From the NCBI GenBank assembly GCA_965221135.1, contig CBDCRZ010000121.1, forward strand, positions 186,001 through 250,000: a stretch of DNA of 64,000 nt. Reading direction: 5' to 3'. A program made the position numbers and the translations under genes. Of the stretch, positions 56,033 to 64,000 are shown in pieces; the stretch's first letter is position 1, and each line of letters opens with the position of its first letter. This DNA comes from Sansalvadorimonas sp965221135. GTDB lineage: Bacteria > Pseudomonadota > Gammaproteobacteria > Pseudomonadales > Endozoicomonadaceae. The notes under the pieces were generated by a model. That model saw only the letters and a program-made list of their open reading frames with translations, was not told where the DNA came from and ran no database searches.

Positions 56033-57643
56033 ATGGATCCAAGTAGCACCACTGCCAATCCAGCAGTAACATCCTCAAGACAAAGGATACGAGGAAATGA
56101 TGAGAGAAGATGCCCTTCTCCTAAGCGTCTTCGGTTCTCTGCACACCAGGTTGCCCTCTGTGCCTCCCCCCCAGAGAAGAAGACAACAGGCGAACAGCTC
56201 TTTCAGAAAGCAATAAACAGTGATTGCTGGCTGCAGATTAAAAAACACCTGTCAGCCAGGGATATTCTGGCGCTTCGACACACCTGCTCATTCCTCTTAT
56301 CCGGTCAGATGCCCTTGTTGTGCCCTGGCCAGAATCAAGCCCTGATTGATGTTCTTGTTGAAGGCTATTACAACCGGAACAAGGACGTGCAGTCTTTATG
56401 CCGTCAAATAATGACACCATACTTTACCCGTATACATGAGCATAAGTCGGCTTTCTGTAGCTGGGTGGAGAAAAATCTGGGAGAGCAGGAGCAAATATTG
56501 ATCGGGAAAGATGTCTTACGGCAAGGTGCCCTGCATCGCTACCTGAGCAACAGGGCGATGAGCATAGAATGTGTCGCTACCCTGCGGGGGCATACTAAGT
56601 TGATCAACTGCGTCACTCTGCTCCCCGATGGCCGATTCGTCTCCGGCTCCTCCGATGGCACCCTGAAAATCTGGGATCCAAGCATGAAACCGGGAGCACA
56701 ATGTGTCGCTACCCTGCAGGGACATACTAACTTGATAAACTGCGTCACCCTGCTTCCCGATGGCCGATTCGTCTCCGGCTCCTTGGATCAAACCCTGAAA
56801 ATCTGGGACCCAAGAAAGGATGCGGGAGCACTATGTGTCGCTACCCTGCAGGGACACACTGGCTGGGTACGCTGCGCCACCCTGCTCCCCGATGGCCGAT
56901 TCGTCTCAGGCTCCGCCGATGGCACCCTGAAAATCTGGGACCCAGGCAAGGAACCGGGAGCGCAATGTGTCGCTACCCTGCGGGGGCACACTGGCTGGAT
57001 CCTCTGCGTCATCCTGCTCCCCGATGGCCGATTCGTCTCCGGCTCCTCCGATAAAACCCTGAAAATCTGGGACCCAGGCAAGGAACCGGCAGCACAATGT
57101 GTCGCTACCCTGCGGGGGCACACTGGCTGGATACACTGCGTCACCCTGCTCCCCTATGGCCGATTCGTCTCCGGCTCCTCCGATGGCACCCTGAAAATCT
57201 GGGGCCCAAGCAAGGAACCGGCAGCACAATGTGTCGCTACCCTGCGGGGGCACACTGACAGGCTACTCTGCGTCACCCTGCTCCCCGATGGCCGATTCGT
57301 CTCCGGCTCCAACGATAACACCCTGAAAATCTGGGACCCAAGCAAGGATGCGGAAGCACAATGTGTCGCTACCCTGCGGGGGCACACTGAAGGAACCACC
57401 TGCATCCGCCTGCTCCCCGATGGCCGATTCGTCTCCGGCTCCGACGATGGCACCCTGAAAATCTGGGACCCAAGCAAGGATGCGGGAGCACAATGTGTCG
57501 CTACCCTGCGGGGGCACACTCACTGGATACGATGCGTCACCCTGCTCCCCGATGGCCGATTCGTCTCCGGCTCCTTCCATGGCACCCTGAAAATCTGGGA
57601 TCCGTATAAACACATCGATCCGCACAAGGGCCTGATCGCGTGA
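56033..57643 (+). CDS. FWD-5: F-box-like + eight-blade WD40 protein
   Basis: 536 aa. The N-terminus is of the CPSPKRLRFSAHQVALCASPPEKK type. Blades show GHTKLINCV, GHTNLINCV, GHTGWVRCA, GHTGWILCV, GHTGWIHCV, GHTDRLLCV, GHTEGTTCI and GHTHWIRCV. Blade 5 has PYGR in place of PDGR and IWG in place of IWD. The C-terminus is DPYKHIDPHKGLIA. Blade 4 is shared with FWD-4. No defect is seen in the frame. Confidence 0.87.
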   Translation: MDPSSTTANPAVTSSRQRIRGNDERRCPSPKRLRFSAHQVALCASPPEKKTTGEQLFQKAINSDCWLQIKKHLSARDILALRHTCSFLLSGQMPLLCPGQNQALIDVLVEGYYNRNKDVQSLCRQIMTPYFTRIHEHKSAFCSWVEKNLGEQEQILIGKDVLRQGALHRYLSNRAMSIECVATLRGHTKLINCVTLLPDGRFVSGSSDGTLKIWDPSMKPGAQCVATLQGHTNLINCVTLLPDGRFVSGSLDQTLKIWDPRKDAGALCVATLQGHTGWVRCATLLPDGRFVSGSADGTLKIWDPGKEPGAQCVATLRGHTGWILCVILLPDGRFVSGSSDKTLKIWDPGKEPAAQCVATLRGHTGWIHCVTLLPYGRFVSGSSDGTLKIWGPSKEPAAQCVATLRGHTDRLLCVTLLPDGRFVSGSNDNTLKIWDPSKDAEAQCVATLRGHTEGTTCIRLLPDGRFVSGSDDGTLKIWDPSKDAGAQCVATLRGHTHWIRCVTLLPDGRFVSGSFHGTLKIWDPYKHIDPHKGLIA

Positions 57644-58100
57644 CAAAATGCGTGCCCGTGCCTGATAAGTTGTTTTGTCCCGTACAGTGGCTGAAGCTGA
57701 TGTGGGCTTTGAAGATAATGGGCGTGTTGTCAGGGCGGTTATCACACTGCATAACTGGCCTGGTCTGCCGTTACTTGACTAAGTTCTGGTTCGCCAACCG
57801 ACCACGATGCCTTATATTCCCGGATTGCTGTGATTTCGTGAGTGCCCTGCGCTGCTGGCTGCACTTGAAATAATGGATAAAAAGAATTGCCTCCCTGATA
57901 AGGTTCAGTTACCAGGCACACCGGTTTTTCAAAACAATCTATGGTGGCTGTCTGAAAGGGATTTTCCGGTCATTCCCGATCACCCAACATTGAATTCAAT
58001 CCCCCCTGTAACCAGCCGGCCAGACAGATGAACAAAAGAAAAATTCAGCGCAAGATCCAGAGTCTTAAAGGCCAACGATTAACAAACGCGGCCTCTCACC
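57644..58100 (+). repeat. FWD spacer, long form
   Basis: 457 bp, standard content. The decayed frame is interrupted by TGA as in the first spacer (GGATTGCTGTGATTTCG). It is the last of the long spacers. Confidence 0.5.
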
Positions 58101-59714
58101 ATGGATCCAAGTAGCACCACTGCCAGTCCAGCAGCAACATCCTCAAGACGAAGGATACGAGGAAATGATGAGAGAAGAGACCCTTCTCCTCAGCGTCTTC
58201 GGTCATCTGCACACCAGGTTGCCCTCTGTGCCCCCTCCCCAGAGAAGAAGATAACCGGCGAACAGTTCTTTCAGAAAACAATAAACAGTGATTGCTGGCT
58301 GCAGATTAAAACACACCTGTCAGCCAGGGATATTCTGGCGCTTCGACACACCTGCTCATTCCTCTTATCCGGTCAGATGCCCTTGTTGTGCCCTGGCCAG
58401 AATCAAGCCCTGGTTAATGTTCTTGTTGAAGGCTATTACAACCGTAACAAGGACGTGCAGTCTTTATCCCGTCAAATGATGACACCATACTTTACCCGCA
58501 TACATGAGCATAAGTCGGCTTTCTTTAGCTGGGTGGAGAAAAATCTGGGAGAGCAAGAGCAAATATGGATCGGGAAAGATGTCTTACGGCAAGGTGCCCT
58601 GCATCGCTACCTGGGCAACAGGGCGATGAACATAGAATGTGTCGCTACCCTGCGGGGGCACACTGGCGGGATATGCTGCGTCACCCTGCTCCCCGATGGC
58701 CGATTCGTCTCCGGCTCCTGCGATAAAACCCTGAAAATCTGGGACCCAAGCAAGGATGTGGGAGCACAATGTGTCGCTACCCTGCGGGGGCACACTGATT
58801 CGATACTCTGCGTCACCCTGCTCCCCGATGGCCGATACGTCTCCGGCTCCTGCGATAAAACCCTGAAAATCTGGGACCCAAGCAAGGAACCGGGAGCACA
58901 ATGTGTCGCTACCCTGCGGGGGCACACTGACTGGACCCACCGCGTCATCCTGCTCCCCGATGGCCGATTCGTCTCCTCCGGCTCCTGCGATTGCACCCTG
59001 AAAATCTGGGACCCAAGCATGAAACCGGGAGCACAATGTGTCGCTACCCTGCGGGGGCACACTCACTGGATACGCGGTGTCATCCTGCTCCCCGATGGCC
59101 GATTCGTCTCCGGCTCCAACGATCACACCCTGAAAATCTGGGACCCAGGCAAGGATGCGGGAGCACAATGTGTCGCTACCCTGCGGGGGCACACTCAGTG
59201 GATCAACTGCGTCCTCCTGCTCCCCGATGGCCGATTCGTCTCCGGCTCCGACGATCACACCCTGAAAATCTGGGATCGAAGAAAGGAACCGGAAGCACAA
59301 TGTGTCGCTACCCTGCGGGAGCACACTGACGGGATCAACTGCATCCTCCTGCTCCCCGATGGCAGATTCGTCTCCGGCTCCGACGATTGCACCCTGAGAA
59401 TCTGGGACCCAAGCATGGCACCGGCAGCACAATGTGTCGCTACCCTGCAGGGGCACACTCACTGGATACGCTGCGTCACCCTGCTCCCCGATGGCCGATT
59501 GGTCTCCGGCTCCTACAATGGACTCCTGAAAATCTGGGACCCAAGCATGAAACCGGCAGCACAATGTGTCGCTACCCTGCAGGGACACACTGACAGGATC
59601 AACTGCGTCCTCCGGCTCCCCGATGGCCGATTCGTCTCCGCCTCCTTCGATGAAACCCTTAAAATCTGGGACCCGGATAAACACATCGATCCGCACAAGG
59701 GCCTGATCGCGTGA
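58101..59714 (+). CDS. FWD-6: F-box-like + eight-blade WD40 protein
   Basis: 537 aa. It and FWD-7 share changes in the linker (SLSRQMMTPYF, FFSWVEKN), so one is a recent copy of the other. Blade 3 has one extra Ser (FVSSGSCDCTLKIW) and lacks the usual Cys before the LLPDG strand (HRVILL). Blade 4 has RGVILL. Blade 5 ends IWDRRKEP. Blade 1 and 2 share SGSCDKTLKIW. Confidence 0.87.
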   Translation: MDPSSTTASPAATSSRRRIRGNDERRDPSPQRLRSSAHQVALCAPSPEKKITGEQFFQKTINSDCWLQIKTHLSARDILALRHTCSFLLSGQMPLLCPGQNQALVNVLVEGYYNRNKDVQSLSRQMMTPYFTRIHEHKSAFFSWVEKNLGEQEQIWIGKDVLRQGALHRYLGNRAMNIECVATLRGHTGGICCVTLLPDGRFVSGSCDKTLKIWDPSKDVGAQCVATLRGHTDSILCVTLLPDGRYVSGSCDKTLKIWDPSKEPGAQCVATLRGHTDWTHRVILLPDGRFVSSGSCDCTLKIWDPSMKPGAQCVATLRGHTHWIRGVILLPDGRFVSGSNDHTLKIWDPGKDAGAQCVATLRGHTQWINCVLLLPDGRFVSGSDDHTLKIWDRRKEPEAQCVATLREHTDGINCILLLPDGRFVSGSDDCTLRIWDPSMAPAAQCVATLQGHTHWIRCVTLLPDGRLVSGSYNGLLKIWDPSMKPAAQCVATLQGHTDRINCVLRLPDGRFVSASFDETLKIWDPDKHIDPHKGLIA

Positions 59715-59987
59715 CAAAATGCGTGCAAAATCACTCACGTGCCTGATAAGTTGTTTTGACCCGTACAGTGGCTGGAGCTGATGTGGGCTTTGAAGATACC
59801 AGGCACACCGGTTTTTCAAAACAATCTATGGTGGCTGTCTGAAAGGGCTTTTCCGGTCATTCCCGATCACCCAACATTGAATTCAATCCCCCCTGTAACC
59901 AGCCGGCCAGACAGATGAACAAAAGAAAAATTCAGCGCAAGATCCAGAGTCTTAAAGGCCAACGATTAATAAACGCGGCCTCTCACC
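59715..59987 (+). repeat. FWD spacer, short form
   Basis: 273 bp; about 190 bp in the middle (GATAATGGG... to ...CAGTTA) are missing compared with the long form, with the join at GAAGATACCAGG. The same short form lies at 61590-61862 and 63615-63887, so genes 6 to 9 were amplified after the deletion. Confidence 0.7.
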
Positions 59988-61589
59988 ATGGATCCAAGTA
60001 GCACCACTGCCAGTCCAGCAGCAACATCCTCAAGACGAAGGATACGAGGAAATGATGAGAGAAGAGACCCTTCTCCTCAGCGTCTTCGGTTATCTGCACA
60101 CCAGGTTGCCCTCTGTGCCCCCTCCCCAGAGAAGAAGATAACCGGCGAACAGTTCTTTCAGAAAACAATAAACAGTGATTGCTGGCTGCAGATTAAAACA
60201 CACCTGTCAGCCAGGGATATTCTGGCGCTTCGACACACCTGCTCATTCCTCTTATCCGGTCAGATGCCCTTGTTGTGCCCTGGCCAGAATCAAGCCCTGG
60301 TTAATGTTCTTGTTGAAGGCTATTACAACCGTAACAAGGACGTGCAGTCTTTATCCCGTCAAATGATGACACCATACTTTACCCGCATACATGAGCATAA
60401 GTCGGCTTTCTTTAGCTGGGTGGAGAAAAATCTGGGAGAGCAAGAGCAAATATGGATCGGGAAAGATGTCTTACGGCAAGGTGCCCTGCATCGCTACCTG
60501 AGCAACAGGGCGATGAACATAGAATGTGTCGCTACCCTGCGGGGGCACACTGGCGAGATATGCTGCGTCACCCTGCTCCCCGATGGCCGATTCGTCTCCG
60601 GCTCCTGCGATAAAACCCTGAAAATCTGGGACCCAAGCAAGGATGTGGGAGCACAATGTGTCGCTAGCCTGCGGGGGCACACTGATTCGATACTCTGCGT
60701 CACCCTGCTCCCCGATGGCCGATACGTCTCCGGCTCCTGCGATAAAACCCTGAAAATCTGGGACCCAAGCAAGGAACCGGGAGCACAATGTGTCGCTACC
60801 CTGCGGGGGCACACTGACTGGACCCTCTGCGTCATCCTGCTCCCCGATGGCCGATTCGTCTCCGGCTCCTGCGATGGCACCCTGAAAATCTGGGACCCAA
60901 GCATGAAACCGGGAGCACAATGTGTCGCTACCCTGCGGGGGCACACTCACTGGATACGCGGTGTCATCCTGCTCCCCGATGGCCGATTCGTCTCCGGCTC
61001 CAACGATCACACCCTGAAAATCTGGGACCCAGGCAAGGATGCGGGAGCACAATGTGTCGCTACCCTGCGGGGGCACACTCAGTGGATCAACTGCGTCCTC
61101 CTGCTCCCCGATGGCCGATTCGTCTCCGGCTCCGACGATCACACCCTGAAAATCTGGGATCCAAGAAAGGAACCGGAAGCACAATGTGTCGCTACCCTGC
61201 GGGAGCACACTGACGGGATCAACTGCATCCTCCTGCTCCCCGATGGCAGATTCGTCTCCTGCTCCTCCGATGGCACCCTGAAAATCTGGGACCCAAGCAT
61301 GGCACCGGCAGCACAATGTGTCGCTACCCTGCAGGGGCACACTCCCTGCGTCACCCTGCTCCCCGATGGCCGATTGGTCTCCGGCTCCTACAATGGACTC
61401 CTGAAAATCTGGGACCCAAGCATGAAACCGGCAGCACAATGTGTCGCTACCCTGCAGGGACACACTGACGGGATCAACTGCGTCCTCCGGCTCCCCGATG
61501 GCCGATTCGTCTCCGCCTCCTTCGATGAAACCCTTAAAATCTGGGACCCGGATAAACACATCGATCCGCACAAGGGCCTGATCGCGTGA
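59988..61589 (+). CDS. FWD-7: F-box-like + eight-blade WD40 protein, blade 7 shortened
   Basis: 533 aa. Very close to FWD-6. A 12-bp in-frame deletion at about 61344 removes four residues (HWIR) from blade 7, leaving GHTPCVTLLPDG; this takes out the outer loop and part of the first strand of the blade. Blade 2 has CVASL. Blade 6 differs from FWD-6 (SCSSDGTLKIW for SGSDDCTLRIW). Confidence 0.86.
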   Translation: MDPSSTTASPAATSSRRRIRGNDERRDPSPQRLRLSAHQVALCAPSPEKKITGEQFFQKTINSDCWLQIKTHLSARDILALRHTCSFLLSGQMPLLCPGQNQALVNVLVEGYYNRNKDVQSLSRQMMTPYFTRIHEHKSAFFSWVEKNLGEQEQIWIGKDVLRQGALHRYLSNRAMNIECVATLRGHTGEICCVTLLPDGRFVSGSCDKTLKIWDPSKDVGAQCVASLRGHTDSILCVTLLPDGRYVSGSCDKTLKIWDPSKEPGAQCVATLRGHTDWTLCVILLPDGRFVSGSCDGTLKIWDPSMKPGAQCVATLRGHTHWIRGVILLPDGRFVSGSNDHTLKIWDPGKDAGAQCVATLRGHTQWINCVLLLPDGRFVSGSDDHTLKIWDPRKEPEAQCVATLREHTDGINCILLLPDGRFVSCSSDGTLKIWDPSMAPAAQCVATLQGHTPCVTLLPDGRLVSGSYNGLLKIWDPSMKPAAQCVATLQGHTDGINCVLRLPDGRFVSASFDETLKIWDPDKHIDPHKGLIA

Positions 61590-61862
61590 CAAAATGCGTG
61601 CAAAATCACTCACGTGCCTGATAAGTTGTTTTGACCCGTACAGTGGCTGGAGCTGATGCGGGCTTTGAAGATACCAGGCACACCGGTTTTTCAAAACAAT
61701 CTATGGTGGCTGTCTGAAAGGGCTTTTCCGGTCATTCCCGATTACCCAACATTGAATTCAATCCCCCCTGTAACCAGCCGGCCAGACAGATGAACAAAAG
61801 GAAAATTCAGCGCAAGATCCAGAGTCTTAAAGGCCAACGATTAACAAACGCGGCCTCTCACC

Positions 61863-63614
61863 ATGGATCCAAGTAGCACCACTGCCAGTCCAGCAGCAAC
61901 ATCCTCAAGACGAAGGATACGAGAAAATGATGAGAGAAGATGCCCTTCTCCTAAGCGTCTTCGGTTCTCTGCACACCAGGTTGCCCTCTGTGCCCCCTCC
62001 GCAGAGAAGAAAACAACCGGCGCTGTTTCAACTAATAGTGGATATACGGTCAGATCGGGAAAAAGGCAACATCCTGACAGCTTATGTGCTGTATTTGAAT
62101 CCCAAAAAGTAGCAAGAAATGACATTTCCACTTTTGTCGAAAACAGCGCCAGGATAACCGGCGAACAGTTCTTTCAGAACACAATGAACAGTGATTGCTG
62201 GCTGCATATTAAAACACACCTGTCAGCCAGGGATATTCTGGCGCTTCGACACACCTGCTCATTCCTCTTATCCGGTCAGATGCCCTTGTTGTGCCCTGGC
62301 CAGAATCAAGCCCTGGTTAATGTTCTTGTTGAACGCTATTACAACCGTAACCAGGACGTGCAGTCTTTATGGCGTCGAATAATGACACCATACTTTACCC
62401 GTACACATGAGCATAAGTCGGCTTTCTGTAGCTGGGTGGAGAAAAATCTTGGAGAGCAAGAGAAAATATGGATCGGGGAAGATATCTTACGGCAAGGTGC
62501 CCTGCATCGCTACCTGAGCAACAGGGCGATGAGCATAGAATGTGTCGCTACCCTGCGGGGGCACACTGGCGGGATATGCTGCGTCACCCTGCTCCCTGAT
62601 GGCCGATTCATCTCCGGCTCCTGCGATAAAACCCTGAAAATCTGGGACCCAAGCAAGGATGTGGGAGCACAATGTGTCGCTACCCTGCGGGGGCACACTG
62701 ACAGGATACTCTGCGTCACCCTGCTCCCCGATGGCCGATTCGTCTCCGGCGCCTCCGATGGCACCCTGAAAATCTGGGACCCAAGCAAGGAACCGGCAGC
62801 ACAATGTGTCGCTACCCTGCGGGGGCACACTGACTGGACCCACCGCGTCATCCTGCTCCCCGATGGCCGATTCGTCTCCGGCTCCTGCGATTGCACCCTG
62901 AAAATCTGGGACCCAAGCATGAAACCGGGAGCACAATGTGTCGCTACCCTGCGGGGGCACACTCACTGGATACGCGGTATCACCCTGCTCCCCGATGGCC
63001 GATTCGTCTCCGCCTCCAACGATAACACCCTGAAAATCTGGGACCCAGGCAAGGATGCGGGAGCACAATGTGTCGCTACTCTGCGGGGGCACTCTCACTG
63101 GATCAACTGCGTGCTCCTGCTCCCCGATGGCCGATTCGTCTCCGGCTCCGACGATCACACCCTGAAAATCTGGGATCCAAGAAAGGAACCGGAAGCACAA
63201 TGTGTCGCTACCCTGCAGGGACACACTGACGGGATCAACTGCATCCTCCTGCTCCCCGATGGCAGATTCGTCTCCGGCTCCGACGATGGCACCCTGAGAA
63301 TCTGGGACCCAAGCATGGCACCGGCAGCACAATGTGTTGCTACCCTGCAGGGGCACACTCACTGGATACGCTGCGTCACCCTGCTCCCCGATGGCCGATT
63401 GATCTCCGGCTCCTACAATGGACTCCTGAAAATCTGGGACCCAAGCATGAAACCGGCAGCACAATGTGTCGCTACCCTGCAGGGACACACTGACGGGATC
63501 AACTGCGTCCTCCGGCTCCCCGATGGCCGATTCGTCTCCGCCGCCTTCGATGAAACCCTTAAAATCTGGGACCCGGATAAACACATCGATCCGCACAAGG
63601 GCATGATCGCGTGA
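61863..63614 (+). CDS. FWD-8: F-box-like + eight-blade WD40 protein with N-terminal insertion
   Basis: 583 aa. Blades as in FWD-6 with local changes (blade 2 SGASDGTLKIW, blade 4 SASNDNTLKIW, blade 8 SAAFDETLKIW). About 47 extra residues lie between EKKTTG and ITGEQFF, just before the F-box-like part, from a 141-bp insertion that keeps the frame. The linker is slightly diverged (SLWRRIMTPYFTRTHEH, EKIWIGEDILRQ). The F-box-like segment is not interrupted. Confidence 0.86.
   Translation: MDPSSTTASPAATSSRRRIRENDERRCPSPKRLRFSAHQVALCAPSAEKKTTGAVSTNSGYTVRSGKRQHPDSLCAVFESQKVARNDISTFVENSARITGEQFFQNTMNSDCWLHIKTHLSARDILALRHTCSFLLSGQMPLLCPGQNQALVNVLVERYYNRNQDVQSLWRRIMTPYFTRTHEHKSAFCSWVEKNLGEQEKIWIGEDILRQGALHRYLSNRAMSIECVATLRGHTGGICCVTLLPDGRFISGSCDKTLKIWDPSKDVGAQCVATLRGHTDRILCVTLLPDGRFVSGASDGTLKIWDPSKEPAAQCVATLRGHTDWTHRVILLPDGRFVSGSCDCTLKIWDPSMKPGAQCVATLRGHTHWIRGITLLPDGRFVSASNDNTLKIWDPGKDAGAQCVATLRGHSHWINCVLLLPDGRFVSGSDDHTLKIWDPRKEPEAQCVATLQGHTDGINCILLLPDGRFVSGSDDGTLRIWDPSMAPAAQCVATLQGHTHWIRCVTLLPDGRLISGSYNGLLKIWDPSMKPAAQCVATLQGHTDGINCVLRLPDGRFVSAAFDETLKIWDPDKHIDPHKGMIA
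62019..62159. mobile_element. In-frame MITE-like insertion in FWD-8
   Basis: The inserted stretch has inverted ends GGCGCTGTTT (62019-62028) and AAACAGCGCC (62141-62150), a perfect 10-bp match. ACAACCGGC on the left and ATAACCGGC on the right are consistent with an imperfect 9-bp target duplication. Other FWD genes lack it. The exact edges are uncertain because the inverted repeat and the duplication overlap. Confidence 0.6.
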
Positions 63615-63887
63615 CAAAATGCGTGCAAAATCACTCACGTGCCTGATAAGTTGTTTTGACCCGTACAGTGGCTGGAGCTGATGTGGGCTTTGAAGATACC
63701 AGGCACACCGGTTTTTCAAAACAATCTATGGTGGCTGTCTGAAAGGGCTTTTCCGGTCATTCCCGATTACCCAACATTGAATTCAATCCCCCCTGTAACC
63801 AGCCGGCCAGACATATGAACAAAAGGAAAATTCAGCGCAAGATCCAGAGTCTTAAAGGCCAACGATTAACAAACGCGGCCTCTCACC

Positions 63888-64000
63888 ATGGATCCAAGTA
63901 GCACCACTGCCAATCCAGCAGCAACATCCTCAAGACGAAGGATACGAGGAAATGATGAGAGAAGAGACCCTTCTCCTCAGCGTCTTCGGTTATCTGCACA
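63888..64000 (+). CDS. FWD-9: start of another F-box/WD40 gene (partial)
   Basis: The first 113 bp of a ninth copy, from ATG in CACCATGG to the window end. The translation MDPSSTTANPAATSSRRRIR continues like FWD-7 (DPSPQRLRLSAH). The array therefore extends beyond the window. Confidence 0.85.
   Translation, partial: MDPSSTTANPAATSSRRRIRGNDERRDPSPQRLRLSA

Noticed and set aside
1..64000. Contamination with eukaryotic host DNA
   Set aside because: No introns or polyadenylation signals are seen, and IS66, IS1 and IS3-type remnants are woven into the genes; all points to a bacterial replicon. A chimeric assembly cannot be wholly excluded from sequence alone.

Overview
The window is bacterial: intron-free tandem genes, GTG/TTG starts and remnants of IS66, IS1 and IS3-type insertion sequences. 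Its content is almost wholly eukaryote-like. That combination, with heavy tandem amplification of repeat proteins, suggests a host-associated gammaproteobacterium such as an Endozoicomonas-like symbiont; this assignment is an inference, since no housekeeping gene is present.

Region 1 (13-44597) is an array of 30 same-strand paralogues, here ZnF-1 to ZnF-30: 24 intact and 6 broken or fragmentary. Each encodes a Sec-type signal peptide, a conserved ~125-residue domain with five cysteines, an acidic Pro/Thr-rich linker with a VKKEPPD motif, 5 to 12 zinc-finger units of 32 residues (96 bp), and a basic tail. I count about 219 fingers. They follow C-x(1-2)-C-x3-F-x5-L-x2-H-x8-C, a C2H2/C2HC-like pattern, and vary mainly at the helix positions that read DNA in classical fingers. 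Spacers of 125-190 bp are themselves repeated. An IS66 element (40246-41427) has broken ZnF-27 and is fused in frame to a finger in ZnF-28.

Region 2 (44598-47546) holds a minus-strand gene whose product has a recognisable forkhead (winged-helix) domain, a KKRR motif and an acidic/hydrophobic C-terminus. Around it lie a MITE with target duplication, a hairpin terminator, other inverted repeats, an IS1-family transposase pseudogene and a fragment of an unrecognised coding sequence.

Region 3 (47547-64000, running off the window) is a second same-strand array, FWD-1 to FWD-9: ~536-residue proteins with a basic N-terminus, an F-box-like segment, a helical linker and eight 44-residue WD40 blades, the architecture of eukaryotic SCF substrate receptors such as Cdc4/Fbw7. 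Blades are nearly identical except at a few positions expected on the propeller surface.

Taken together, the window reads as an island of putative host-directed proteins: variable zinc-finger arrays, a forkhead factor, and a variable F-box/WD40 family. Both arrays seem to diversify by shuffling and conversion of near-identical modules. Host targeting is inferred from architecture; no secretion system is visible here.
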